Shown here: in pieces, positions 8,061 to 16,564 of the stretch | Layout: the number at the start of each line of letters is the position of its first letter | How positions within the stretch are numbered: the first letter of the stretch is position 1 | The notes under the pieces: model-generated | Database searches by the model: none | What the model saw: only the letters and a program-made list of their open reading frames with translations | Told to the model about the DNA's origin: nothing | Program-made: the position numbers and the translations under genes | NCBI GenBank assembly: GCA_021776805.1 | Contig: JAJFFD010000005.1 | Location: forward strand, 1 to 64,000 | Origin: Planctomycetota bacterium | GTDB lineage: Bacteria; Planctomycetota; UBA1135; UBA2386 | DNA: 64,000 nucleotides | Reading direction: 5' to 3'

Positions 8061-10553
8061 ATGCTCGCCTCAGCCCCCATTCACATGAACTCGCGCCTTA
8101 GCACCATCAGCCTGTACGGCGGAGTCTTCCTGATCTCCGGAGTCACTTTGGGCCTCGAGATCCTGATGACTCGCATCATGGCACTGATGATGTGGCACCA
8201 CTTCACCTATGTGGTGATTGGCGTCGCACTGCTCGGCTTCGGAGCGGCTGGCAGCTATGTAATGCTGCGGGATGCCCGCGGTCAGAATCCCGTCGAAGGG
8301 GTCATGCGTCGGCTCTCGAGCTACTGCATCCTCTTCGCCCTGAGTATCCCATTCTGCTACGGAGCGATGATCCGTGTGCGCTTCGCCCCCCTGATGATGG
8401 GCGAGGATCCGAGCAACGTGATCGGGCTTCTGCTGATCTACCTGCTCATCGCCGGGCCCTTCTTCTGCGCCGGCTTGATCATCTGCGATGCCATTCAGTC
8501 CGCACGCGAACGGGTGGGCTCGCTGTACTTCTTCGATCTGCTCGGTGCGGGACTGGGAGCCATCGCGGTTGTCCTCTGCATGGAGAGTCTGACGGTCCCC
8601 GGTGCGATCATCGCTCTCTCGGTCTTGTCAGCCCTCAGTGCAGGGCTCTTTGCCCTGCCCGACATGCCCGGTATCCGCGCGCTGTGCAAGGGTCTCCTCG
8701 CCCTGGGCCTGGCGCTGCTCCTGGCCATGCAAGTTCTCCCTGCCGCCCGCGAAGGCAAGCTCGACCCACCCTTGGCGCCGAGTAAGGAGTTGGCGGACTT
8801 GCTCGCAGTCCCCATGAAGCTGGAACACAGCCTATGGAACCCGCTGGCACGCATCGATGTGAGTGAGGGCGTCCCTGGTCGTCCGACCATGGGTGGGGCG
8901 GCGCCGCCGAACACTCCCCTGCGCAAGATTCACTCCGTCTTTCAGGATGGTTCTGCACCGACCTTCTTCATCGAGTCTGTGGATCCACTGGTGGACATGC
9001 GCTTTCTGCGCGACTTCAGTGCTGCCTCAGGACACGTGATCCTCGAGGCCCGTGGCGCCAAGGACGTGGAAGAGGTAGCCATCGGCGTCGGTGGCGGCAT
9101 CGATCTGCTGATCGCTCTGCAATACGGCGTGAAGAAGGTCACAGGAGTGGAGATCAATGCCTCCACTCTCAAGCTCTTGCAGGAGGACTTCCTCGAGTTC
9201 ACCGGCGGCCTGGCGGGGCGCGCGGATGTGGAGCTGGTCAATGCCGAGGGGCGACACTTCGCCCGCTCCTCCGGTCGCAAGTTCGATCTCATTCAGATGT
9301 CCGGGGTGGACACGTACACGGCCCTGGCTTCGGGCGCTTACTCCCTCTCCGAGACCTATCTCTACACCAGAGAAGGAGTGGAAGAGTTCCTTGATGCACT
9401 CCGACCCGGTGGCGTTCTTAGCTACAGCCGCATCGTCTTTCCGAACGAGCCGCGGGAGAGTTTACGGCTGGCAGCGACGGCCCTCGAAGCCCTCGAGGGC
9501 CGGGGCATCGCCGATGCCAGTTCACACATCTTCATTCTGCGCGGTCAGTCCACTGCGCTTTGGGCATCGATCTTGGTCTCGCCTACGCCGCTGGAGGCCA
9601 CGGTGCTCACCGCCTTGCGCGAGTTTGCGGCTCGCAACGAATATGTAGTCGTCTTCGACCCTGAAGAGCCGCGTAAGAATCCCTTCGATGATCTGCTGCG
9701 TACGACTCCTGGGCAGCGGCCCGGGTTCTATGCGAACTACCCCTATCAAGTTCGGCCCTCCACCGACGACGAGCCTTTCTTCTTCAACTTCTTCAAGTGG
9801 AGGAGTCTGCTCGAGATTGGCGAATACGGTGGGCATGCCTATTCGAGCAAGTATCCGGTGGGGCACCTCTGCCTGGTGCTGAGTCTGCTGCAGACAGTGG
9901 TGCTCGGCGGACTCTTCATCCTGCGGCCCTTGCGTAGCCTGCCCAAGCTCGGAATGGGTGGTGGAACACTCTCTGCCTTTCTCTACTTCGCAGCTCTGGG
10001 GGCCGGCTTCATCGTGGTGGAGATCGTTCTCCTTCAGCGCTACGTGCTCTTCCTCGGGCATCCGACGATCTCATTGAGCACGGTCCTGCCGACCATGCTG
10101 ATCTCCGCCGGCCTTGGCAGCCTCAGTGTCCGCAGTGGCAGCAATGTGTATTCGCGCCTGCGCGGCCTGGCTCTCTGGATCCCATTGGCGATCGTCTTCG
10201 CCTGGCTCAGCTCTACCTACTTCCTGAACGCGATGATCGCGGCAGGTTTGGGCATGCGCATCGCCATCGCCGTGCTGCTGCTCTTTCCCGTAGGCTTCGT
10301 GCTTGGCATGGCCTTCCCCTGCGGCATCCGCATCATCTCTGTGGACCGACCTGAGTTGGTCCCATGGGCCTGGGGGATCAACTCCTTCTTGACGGTCTTC
10401 GGTTCCACGGCTGCGGTCCTCCTGGCCATGGAGTTCGGCTTTACCACGGTGATGCTCGCGGCGCTGCCCATCTACTTGCTCGGCATTCTGGCCCTACTGA
10501 GCGGCTACCGGCCCTCACGTAACCCGGCAGTGAGCTCAGGGGAAGTCGCCTAG
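8061..10553 (+). CDS. Polytopic membrane protein with spermidine-synthase-like methyltransferase fold
   Basis: 830 residues. N-terminal membrane helices (about residues 14-230) include LYGGVFLISGVTLGLEILMTRIMALM, a pattern typical of large membrane-embedded spermidine-synthase-like proteins. The central cytosolic domain (about 300-560) has the nucleotide-binding strand EEVAIGVGGGIDLLIALQYG and the acidic VTGVEINA, as in class I SAM-type folds. A second block of about six helices (620-810) follows. The usual aminopropyltransferase residues are not obvious (MSGVDTYTALASGAYSLSE where DP would be expected), so polyamine synthesis is doubtful. Starts at 8061 or 8085 are both possible; neither has a strong SD. 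It shares its stop tetranucleotide CTAG with the convergent VOC gene. Confidence 0.75.
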   Translation: MLASAPIHMNSRLSTISLYGGVFLISGVTLGLEILMTRIMALMMWHHFTYVVIGVALLGFGAAGSYVMLRDARGQNPVEGVMRRLSSYCILFALSIPFCYGAMIRVRFAPLMMGEDPSNVIGLLLIYLLIAGPFFCAGLIICDAIQSARERVGSLYFFDLLGAGLGAIAVVLCMESLTVPGAIIALSVLSALSAGLFALPDMPGIRALCKGLLALGLALLLAMQVLPAAREGKLDPPLAPSKELADLLAVPMKLEHSLWNPLARIDVSEGVPGRPTMGGAAPPNTPLRKIHSVFQDGSAPTFFIESVDPLVDMRFLRDFSAASGHVILEARGAKDVEEVAIGVGGGIDLLIALQYGVKKVTGVEINASTLKLLQEDFLEFTGGLAGRADVELVNAEGRHFARSSGRKFDLIQMSGVDTYTALASGAYSLSETYLYTREGVEEFLDALRPGGVLSYSRIVFPNEPRESLRLAATALEALEGRGIADASSHIFILRGQSTALWASILVSPTPLEATVLTALREFAARNEYVVVFDPEEPRKNPFDDLLRTTPGQRPGFYANYPYQVRPSTDDEPFFFNFFKWRSLLEIGEYGGHAYSSKYPVGHLCLVLSLLQTVVLGGLFILRPLRSLPKLGMGGGTLSAFLYFAALGAGFIVVEIVLLQRYVLFLGHPTISLSTVLPTMLISAGLGSLSVRSGSNVYSRLRGLALWIPLAIVFAWLSSTYFLNAMIAAGLGMRIAIAVLLLFPVGFVLGMAFPCGIRIISVDRPELVPWAWGINSFLTVFGSTAAVLLAMEFGFTTVMLAALPIYLLGILALLSGYRPSRNPAVSSGEVA

Positions 10554-10933
10554 CTCGGAACCTCGCTCATGAGGGCGAGGAGGTTGTTGTCCGGATCGCG
10601 GAGGAAGGCCATCCAGAGCTCCTGTTCCTCGGTCTTGTGAGCCAAGCCAGGCTTGCGTTCGAACTCCAGTCCCTTGGACTCGAGATCAGCGCAGGCCGCC
10701 TGAATGTCCTCAACCCGGTAATAGAGAATGGAGGCGGGGTGATCCAGTTCAGGTGAACTGGGCGGGCCAAGCATGAGGCGGACACCGCCGCAGTCGAAGA
10801 ATGCCATGTCGCCCGCTTGAAAGAGAAGCTTGAGTCCGAGTTGGTCTCGGTAGAAGGCGATGGCCCGATCCACGTCCTTGATGTTGATGGCGATTTGTCC
10901 GATGGCGCTAATGCTGCTCGCTTGTTCTGTCAT
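10550..10933 (-). CDS. VOC (glyoxalase/bleomycin-resistance-like) family protein
   Basis: 127 residues, one vicinal-oxygen-chelate domain made of two beta-alpha-beta-beta-beta units: IGQIAINIKDVDRAIAFYRDQLGLKLLFQ at the N-terminus and ILYYRVEDIQAACADLESKGLEF then MAFLRDPDNNLLALM at the C-terminus. A metal-binding His at the first strand is absent (QIAINI where HIA would be usual), so it may be a binding rather than a classical glyoxalase I enzyme; substrate unknown. It is divergent from the MarR regulator with only 48 bp between starts, so the regulator probably controls it. The 3' end overlaps the upstream convergent gene by 4 nt. Confidence 0.85.
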   Translation of the reverse strand: MTEQASSISAIGQIAINIKDVDRAIAFYRDQLGLKLLFQAGDMAFFDCGGVRLMLGPPSSPELDHPASILYYRVEDIQAACADLESKGLEFERKPGLAHKTEEQELWMAFLRDPDNNLLALMSEVPS

Positions 10934-10941
10934 GGCCTTCC

Positions 10942-10982
10942 TTGTTCGATCTGCTCCGTCGATATATAGTTAGCTTAGCTAA
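10942..10982 (+). promoter_or_regulatory. Promoter and palindromic operator candidate for the MarR gene
   Basis: TTGTTC (10942-10947), a 17-nt spacer and TATAGT (10965-10970) form a good sigma-70-type promoter. Immediately after it lies TTAGCTTAGCTAA (10970-10982), a 6-1-6 inverted repeat ending on the A of the MarR start codon. Transcription would begin only about 5 nt before the ATG, so the message would be nearly leaderless, and a dimeric regulator bound to the repeat would block the start site. The shared gap also serves the VOC gene. Confidence 0.55.
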
Positions 10983-11455
10983 TGAAATCAAGAGCAGCCA
11001 ATGATCCTGGCAAAGCTGAGCGTGAACTCGCCGATCGCATCCACTCGGCGGCGATCCATCTCCTGCGCCGACTACGAGCGGTGGACCGCGCTTCGGGTCT
11101 CAGTGCTCCGCGGCTCTCTGCCCTCTCGGTCATCGTCTTCGCCGGGCCCATTCGGGTTGGCGACCTGGCGGAGGCGGAGCAGGTGCGGCCGCCGACCATC
11201 TCCCGCATGGTCAATGCCTTGGAAGATGAGGGCCTGGTGACGCGGATCTTGGATCCGCAGGACTCACGCGCCCAGCTTCTGCAGGCTACCGCCAAGGGCA
11301 GGCGTCTGTTGCAGGCAGGCAAGGAACGGCGGGTGGCTCAGCTGGCGGGGGAGCTGGTCGAGCTGCCCCAGAGGGAGCGTCGAGTTTTGCTACGGGCCGC
11401 CGGAATCCTCGAGTCGATCAGTCTTCCCCAGGGTCATCCCCGGCGACAGGGCTGA
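10982..11455 (+). CDS. MarR-family transcriptional regulator
   Basis: 157 residues with a winged-helix core: an N-terminal dimer helix (ERELADRIHSAAIHLLRRLRAVD), LSAPRLSALSVIVFAGPIRVGDLAEAEQVRPPTISRMVNALEDEGLVTR as helix-turn-helix, then the wing DPQDSRAQLLQATAKGRRLL. These are the usual MarR landmarks, including the D-x-R wing motif. No SD precedes the ATG, fitting a near-leaderless transcript from the promoter just upstream. It likely represses itself and the divergent VOC gene through the palindrome at its start (inference from position). Ligand unknown. Confidence 0.9.
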   Translation: MKSRAANDPGKAERELADRIHSAAIHLLRRLRAVDRASGLSAPRLSALSVIVFAGPIRVGDLAEAEQVRPPTISRMVNALEDEGLVTRILDPQDSRAQLLQATAKGRRLLQAGKERRVAQLAGELVELPQRERRVLLRAAGILESISLPQGHPRRQG

Positions 11456-11547
11456 GGCGCGCGGAGGTTTTTTTTTACAAGGGCGACGAACTCCCCTGGC
11501 GGCGTCGTCTTCAGGCCAAACAACCCGAGCGGGTACGAGGAACAAAC

Positions 11548-12333
11548 ATGAATACGATCACGAAACTGCCTTTCCTGGCCATCCTGAGCACTGTCGCAGT
11601 CCTGGGCAGCGAAGCCCTCGCCCAGGAGTCCAAGCAGGCCACTCCAGCCAACATCGCTGCCGACCCGGTAGTTAGCCTGGACTTCACTGGCGGCTCACTG
11701 GCTGACTTTGCTGCCGCCCTGCGCAAGGCCGGTAATGACATCAATATCGTCATGCCTGAGATCGCCGCCAAGGTGGAATTGCCTGCGCTCACTCTCAGCA
11801 AGGCTACTGTCGAGTCCGCTCTGCGCTCCATCGGCGCGATCACCTCAGAGGACACGCGAGTGCGGGTGGAGACCCTGCGCAGTGTGAAGGGCACCCCGGT
11901 GTATGCGGTGAGCGTCCAGATAAGGAATAGGCGATCCACAGGTGGCGGCCCTGTCACCACTCAAATGCCAGCGCCAAATCAAGAGGCAAGCCCTTTGCGA
12001 GTCTCAGTCTTCTCCCTGAAGTTTCTGACCGATACGGTGCCCGGCGATTCGGAGGCTGATGGGCTGACCATGAAACCCGAGACGATCCTCACTGCCATCG
12101 ATACGGGTCTAGGCGTGCGGGTCGGTGGCTCCAAACCCGAGTTCAAGTATCACGAGGACTCAGGCCTACTCTTCACCCAGGGTAATGCTCGCCAAATCGG
12201 GTTGGTGCAGAACATCATCCAAAGCATGGAGAGCGATATTCGACGCCTGCGTGATGCCACCAAGATGGAGGAAATGAACAAGCGTAACGAGGCTGCCAGG
12301 CAGAAGTCTGGAGGCGCCTCCACCGGTCGCTAG
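11548..12333 (+). CDS. Secreted protein with STN/secretin-like N-terminal domain, unknown function
   Basis: 261 residues with a signal peptide (MNTITKLPFLAILSTVAVLG, cleavage near ALAQE). Residues 41-95 (VSLDFTGGSLADFAAALRKAG then NINIVMPEIAAKVELPALTLSKATVESAL) resemble the small STN/secretin N0 domains in which a short helix-strand unit is repeated. A second beta-alpha unit (NARQIGLVQNIIQSME) near the C-terminus also looks secretin N-domain-like, but no beta-barrel secretin domain follows. SD AGGA lies 7 nt upstream. It is followed 17 nt later by an ECF sigma factor and its partner, so it may be the envelope input or output of that system. The 92-bp gap before it holds a run of nine T residues with no stem. 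Confidence 0.55.
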   Translation: MNTITKLPFLAILSTVAVLGSEALAQESKQATPANIAADPVVSLDFTGGSLADFAAALRKAGNDINIVMPEIAAKVELPALTLSKATVESALRSIGAITSEDTRVRVETLRSVKGTPVYAVSVQIRNRRSTGGGPVTTQMPAPNQEASPLRVSVFSLKFLTDTVPGDSEADGLTMKPETILTAIDTGLGVRVGGSKPEFKYHEDSGLLFTQGNARQIGLVQNIIQSMESDIRRLRDATKMEEMNKRNEAARQKSGGASTGR

Positions 12334-12350
12334 ACCCAAGTGCACCTTGG

Positions 12351-12977
12351 ATGACTGTGGCCGTCCCATCCCAGCAAGAGCAGCGCCGAGCTCCTCTTCT
12401 CGCCGTGAGTAATCCGGTGGGAGGGGAGCTCGAGTCCGTTCAGCTAACCGCGGCCATCGCCCGTGGAGACGAGGGGGCATTCGCCGAGTTCTACGAACTG
12501 TGGTTTGATCGGGCCTTCGCCATGGTGCGCTCGCTGTCGCGACGGGACGAGTCCTTTTGCCTGGATGTGGTTCAGGACTGCATGATGAAGGTGGTGAAGT
12601 CCATTCGGCCCATGGCCAACGAGAAAGCCGTCACCGCATGGATGGGCAAGGTCGTCATGAACACCGCGGTGGATCATCTGCGCAAGGAAAAGCGCCGGCG
12701 TCAGCGTGAGGCGGAGGCGCAGGATGGCGAAGGGGATAGCAGCGGTCGCGAGACGGTCCCACAAGCCCTCGAGGATCAAGAGAGGCTCTTGTGGATGCAG
12801 AAGATGATCGCTGCTCTGCCTGAATCGGATCGCGAGCTCATCTTGCAGCGCTTTGGCAGTGGCAAGACTCTCGCGGCGGTGGGGGAAGAAGTAGGTATTA
12901 GCGGAAACGCGGCCCATGGCCGCATTCGTCGCATCCTGGCCAGGTGGCGAGAGACGGCGAAGGAGTACTTCTCATGA
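12351..12977 (+). CDS. ECF-type RNA polymerase sigma factor
   Basis: 208 residues. Region 2 lies near 40-105: LTAAIARGDEGAFAEFYELWFDRAFAMVRSLSRRDE, then DVVQDCMMKVVKSI and MGKVVMNTAVDHLRKEKRRR. Region 4 lies near 145-200: MQKMIAALPESDRELILQRFGSGKTLAAVGEEVGISGNAAHGRIRRILARWRE, a helix-turn-helix. The two are joined by a charged linker. The 4-nt ATGA overlap with the next gene argues that the downstream product is its anti-sigma partner. It may direct transcription of its own cluster, but no paired -35/-10 motif could be identified by eye. Confidence 0.9.
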   Translation: MTVAVPSQQEQRRAPLLAVSNPVGGELESVQLTAAIARGDEGAFAEFYELWFDRAFAMVRSLSRRDESFCLDVVQDCMMKVVKSIRPMANEKAVTAWMGKVVMNTAVDHLRKEKRRRQREAEAQDGEGDSSGRETVPQALEDQERLLWMQKMIAALPESDRELILQRFGSGKTLAAVGEEVGISGNAAHGRIRRILARWRETAKEYFS

Positions 12978-13426
12978 GCTCCTATGAAGAGATGTTCGCA
13001 AAAAGTCTGCGCGATGAGCCGATGGCTTTGAGCTCAGCTGGGCAGGCGCGCCGTGATGCCATGCGCGCGATTCTCAGCGCCAAGGTGGTCAGCCGAAGGC
13101 GTCAGCGCCGGGCCATCCGCGCCTCTGGAGTCCTCGGCCTCGCCGCTGCCGTGATCTGGATGCTCATTCCGACCGCCGCTGTCGAAGTGGAACGGCCCGA
13201 GACCGCCGCCGGCTATCAGAACCTGGCGATCCATATGGTCCAGGATGACCCGGGACTTCTCGCGCGCCTCAGAGTGGAAGCGACTGCCCTTCCCAGCGGT
13301 ATTCGGATCAACGATGCACAACTCATCGACCTGCTCGAAGCTGCGCAGCAGCCCTCGGGCATCCTGCGCAGCGGTGGCCGGATCATCCTGACCGAAGCCC
13401 TGGTGACGGAAGAGCCGCCGGATTGA
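12974..13426 (+). CDS. Putative membrane anti-sigma factor
   Basis: 150 residues from the ATG at 12974 that overlaps the sigma stop; the track start at 12944 is upstream read-in. A short cytosolic N-terminal stretch (SSYEEMFAKSLRDEP to RRRQRRAI) leads to a single membrane helix near residues 50-66 (ASGVLGLAAAVIWMLIP) and an exported C-terminal part that ends with a small beta-rich segment (LRSGGRIILTEALV). No zinc-binding HxxxCxxC anti-sigma motif is present. The role is inferred from gene order and topology, not from recognised homology. Confidence 0.55.
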   Translation: MSSYEEMFAKSLRDEPMALSSAGQARRDAMRAILSAKVVSRRRQRRAIRASGVLGLAAAVIWMLIPTAAVEVERPETAAGYQNLAIHMVQDDPGLLARLRVEATALPSGIRINDAQLIDLLEAAQQPSGILRSGGRIILTEALVTEEPPD

Positions 13427-13432
13427 TGCGGA

Positions 13433-14767
13433 CTACTTCTTCTCTTCCGCCTGCAGTTTCTTCGCGATGGCTTCGACCTCGGCCCAGACACGCAGAGTAT
13501 TGCCTGACCAGATCTTGTTGATGTCCGCTTCCGAGTAGCCGCGACGGACCAGCTCGAGGGTGACATTGAAGGTCTCGGCGGCGTTGTTCCAGCCCTTGAT
13601 GCCGCCGCCACCGTCGAAGTCGGATGAGATGGCCACGTGATCGATACCGATGAGCTTGACCATGTGATCGATGTGGTCGACGAAGTCCTTCACGTTCGCT
13701 TCGGGATACTTCTCATCAATCTGAACCATGCGCTCGGTGAAGATCTCCATGCGCTTGGCGCGCTCTTCCGGACTGATCTCTGGAGCGGCGTTCGCCTCGG
13801 AAGCCTGGCCACCGCGTCGGCCGCGACCGCCACGTCCGCGGCGAGGGATGCCCAGTTCTTCGCGCAGGGCAGCGATGGCCTGGTTACGTTCCGTGCCGAC
13901 CTTGACGAAGCTGCCCAGGGCAACCGACTGGACGACACCGCCGTTGGTCTTCATGGCCAGGAGTTGCTCATCATCCAGGTTGCGGGTCACGTCCGAAATG
14001 CTGCGCGCGCCCGAGTGCGATGCGATTACCGGCGCCTTCGAAGCTGACAGGGCCTGCATCATGGTCGGCTTGGCGGAGTGGGAGATGTCCACCATGATGC
14101 CGACTCGGTTCATCTCGGCGATGGCCTTCTTGCCGAGCTCGCTGAGACCGCCGTGGATACCTTCCGCCGGCGTGTGCGAATCACCGAGCTGGCTGTGCCG
14201 GTTGTGGGTGATGCCCATGTAACGCGCACCACGCTTTTGGAATTCGGCGATGAGCGAGAGATCCTCCCCCATGGGATAGCCGTTCTCGATGCCGATGCAG
14301 GCGACGAGCTTGCCTGCGCCAGCGATGCGACGAACGTCATCCGGGGTGTAGGCGATCTCGATGTCGTCCGGATAGTGCTCCGCCATGCGGTGGATGGCGT
14401 CGAACTTGAGGAAGGCCTGGGACTTGGCCCGATTGAATCCACCCGGATCATTCGCGCCCTGCCCCACATAGACGATGTAGAAGGCGACGTCGTAGCCGCC
14501 CTTGCGCATCTTGGGAAAGTCCACCTGATTGTCCCCGTCAACCGTGGGGTCGACGCGCCGTCGATAGGCTTCCCTTTCCGCAGGATCCTCAGGGAAGTTC
14601 TGCAGTGCCAGAGTTGGCGAGATGTCCTTGTGGGTATCCAGGGTGATCGCCTTGGCATGGATGGCCTTGGCCTTGGCGATCAATGCCTTTTCGGCCTCGG
14701 TCGGCACCTGGGCGCTGATGCTTGCGGTCAAGGTGGCGACGAGAATGGGCGAGAGCAAGTTCCGCAT
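13433..14767 (-). CDS. Secreted M19 membrane dipeptidase with Gly/Arg-rich insert
   Basis: Zinc dipeptidase of the renal dipeptidase family, 444 residues with signal peptide MRNLLSPILVATLTASISAQ and SD AGGAG 5 nt before the ATG. Candidate metal ligands are H46 and D48 (LDTHKDIS), E161 (GIENGYPMGED), H230 (VDISHSA) and H251 (IASHSGARS), and D383 in HVAISSDFDGGGG is also conserved. All M19 landmarks are present, so it should be active on dipeptides in the periplasm. An insert PRRGRGGRGRRGGQASEANAAPE near residues 308-330 is not part of the usual fold and matches the Gly/Arg inserts of the S9 and M28 peptidases here. It heads toward the sigma/anti-sigma genes convergently, with a 6-nt gap. Confidence 0.93.
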   Translation of the reverse strand: MRNLLSPILVATLTASISAQVPTEAEKALIAKAKAIHAKAITLDTHKDISPTLALQNFPEDPAEREAYRRRVDPTVDGDNQVDFPKMRKGGYDVAFYIVYVGQGANDPGGFNRAKSQAFLKFDAIHRMAEHYPDDIEIAYTPDDVRRIAGAGKLVACIGIENGYPMGEDLSLIAEFQKRGARYMGITHNRHSQLGDSHTPAEGIHGGLSELGKKAIAEMNRVGIMVDISHSAKPTMMQALSASKAPVIASHSGARSISDVTRNLDDEQLLAMKTNGGVVQSVALGSFVKVGTERNQAIAALREELGIPRRGRGGRGRRGGQASEANAAPEISPEERAKRMEIFTERMVQIDEKYPEANVKDFVDHIDHMVKLIGIDHVAISSDFDGGGGIKGWNNAAETFNVTLELVRRGYSEADINKIWSGNTLRVWAEVEAIAKKLQAEEKK

Positions 14768-14889
14768 GGGGTCTCCTGGACTGGGGGGGAGGGCGACTAG
14801 GCCCGGGCTAGTGTGCAGCCGGGGAGGGTCCAGGACAACCGCCTATCGCCTTGGTACATCCCTGCGGCAAGCTGCGCGGATCTGTCTGG

Positions 14890-16485
14890 CTAGCCCGGCA
14901 TGGGCTTGCCCGTCGTATCGGCATAGCTGGCCCGGAGCTGCTTCAGGCGCGCGCGCAGCTCCACACGAATCTCCTCGTAGGCCGATTCCGCATAGAGATT
15001 GTGCATCTCGCCCGGATCCTCCTCCAGGTCGAAGAGCTCGAAGTAGTCGTGCTCCTCCTCATAGAAGTAGATCAGCTTGTACTGGCCCTTGCGGATGCCG
15101 TAGTGGGCCGCGACCCGGTGCGTCGCCCGGGACTCGTAGTAATGATAGTAGAGGGCGTCGCGCCAGTCCGCCGGTTGTTTACCTTCGAGCAGAGCCAGAA
15201 GGCTGCGCCCCTGCATGTCGGCGGGGACTGGCGCCCCTGCGAGCTCGAGGAAGGTCGGGGCGTAGTCGATGTTCTGCACGAGCTGGGAGATCTCGAGGGC
15301 GCTTTGAATCTGCTTCGGCCAACGCACGAGCAGAGGCATGGCAAATGACTCTTCGTACATCCAGCGCTTGTCATACCAGCCATGGTCGCCCAGGTAGAAG
15401 CCCTGGTCCGAGCTGTAGATCACAATGGTGTTTTCTTCGAGTCCGTTCGTGGCGAGATAATCGAGGATCTGGCCAACGCTGCGGTCGACGCCGGCAACGC
15501 AGCGCAGGTAGTTCTTGATGTAACGCTGGAACTTCCAACGGATGAGATCTTCGCCCGCGAGTCCGGCCTTGCGGAAGGCCTGGTTCTCCTCGAGGAAGGC
15601 TATGTCCCAGGCGGCCCGCTGCTGCGGGTTCATGCGCTTGAGTGGGTTCTCCCAGCTGCGGTCCGGTCCAGTTAGATTCTGCGACTCCTCGGGCGTCGGC
15701 TCGAGCTTGAGGTCATAGAACATGAACATGTGCCGATCGATTTCCATCTCCTGTTGGGCGGCAGCTGGACCACGCCCGAGGTAGTCATCGAAGAGTGAAG
15801 CTGGCTCCGGTATGTCCTCGTCCCGGTAGAGGCCAAGCTCTCTTGGTCCCGGCATCCATGAGCGATGTGGCGCCTTCTGCTGGCACATGAGCAGGAAGGG
15901 TTTGTTTGGATCGCGGCCTTCGCGTAGCCAGTCCAGGGCGAGCTCGGTGGTGATTTCGGTGACGTAGCCCGGAAGGCGCTTGCGCCCCTCGGCGTCGATG
16001 AAGTCAGGATTATAGTAGCTGCCTTGTCCCGGAAGGATGCGCCAGTAGTCGAAGCCAGTTGGCTCCGTTCCCAGGTGCCACTTGCCGATCATGGCCGTCT
16101 CATAGCCCGCCTTCTGCAAGAGCTTGGGGAAGGTCTGCTGCTCGCCGTCGAAGCGATTGCCGTTGCGCATGAAGCCGTTGGCGTGGGAGAGCTTGCCGGT
16201 GAGAACCGTGGCGCGAGAGGGGCCGCAGATGCTGTTGCCGCAGTAGGACGCCCGAAAGATCGCGCCCTCGGCGGCGAGGCGATCGATATTTGGAGTGCTG
16301 TTGATCTTCGAGCCGTAGGCGCTGATGGCATGCGGCGCGTGATCGTCGGAGAAGATGAAGATTATGTTCGGTCGCGAGCCGGCGAGGGCTTGTTGGGTTG
16401 CGGCGCTGCCTGCAAGGAGCAGGACGCCAAGGCCCATGGCGAGGACTAGTTGATTCGCAGGGCCAGTGCAGCGTCTTGGTAGCAT
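14890..16485 (-). CDS. Secreted type I sulfatase
   Basis: Formylglycine-dependent sulfatase or phosphohydrolase, 531 residues, exported by the N-terminal segment ending near AGSAATQQALAG. Metal and nucleophile motifs are intact: IFIFSDDHAPH (D47, D48) and C87 in NSICGPSRATVLTGK, the C-x-P-S-R signature that an FGE enzyme would oxidise. The body has GKWHLG, then YSSDQGFYLGDHGWYDKRWMYEES, typical of family S1. C-terminal LFDLEEDPGEMHNLY is also characteristic. The substrate is probably a sulfated glycan, but cannot be specified. No sulfatase-maturing enzyme is in the window. An alternative start at the internal ATG (MGLGVLLLAG) would give a tighter signal peptide. Confidence 0.93.
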   Translation of the reverse strand: MLPRRCTGPANQLVLAMGLGVLLLAGSAATQQALAGSRPNIIFIFSDDHAPHAISAYGSKINSTPNIDRLAAEGAIFRASYCGNSICGPSRATVLTGKLSHANGFMRNGNRFDGEQQTFPKLLQKAGYETAMIGKWHLGTEPTGFDYWRILPGQGSYYNPDFIDAEGRKRLPGYVTEITTELALDWLREGRDPNKPFLLMCQQKAPHRSWMPGPRELGLYRDEDIPEPASLFDDYLGRGPAAAQQEMEIDRHMFMFYDLKLEPTPEESQNLTGPDRSWENPLKRMNPQQRAAWDIAFLEENQAFRKAGLAGEDLIRWKFQRYIKNYLRCVAGVDRSVGQILDYLATNGLEENTIVIYSSDQGFYLGDHGWYDKRWMYEESFAMPLLVRWPKQIQSALEISQLVQNIDYAPTFLELAGAPVPADMQGRSLLALLEGKQPADWRDALYYHYYESRATHRVAAHYGIRKGQYKLIYFYEEEHDYFELFDLEEDPGEMHNLYAESAYEEIRVELRARLKQLRASYADTTGKPMPG

Positions 16486-16564
16486 TGTGCGTAGAAGATA
16501 ACGCCCTGCAGCGCAGGATCATCGGGAATGGGGATGATCTGGTCTCTGGATGGCCTTGGCGTAG

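Noticed and set aside
11468-11476. Run of nine T as terminator after the MarR gene
   Set aside because: No stem-forming sequence directly before it; could only be a weak U-tract.
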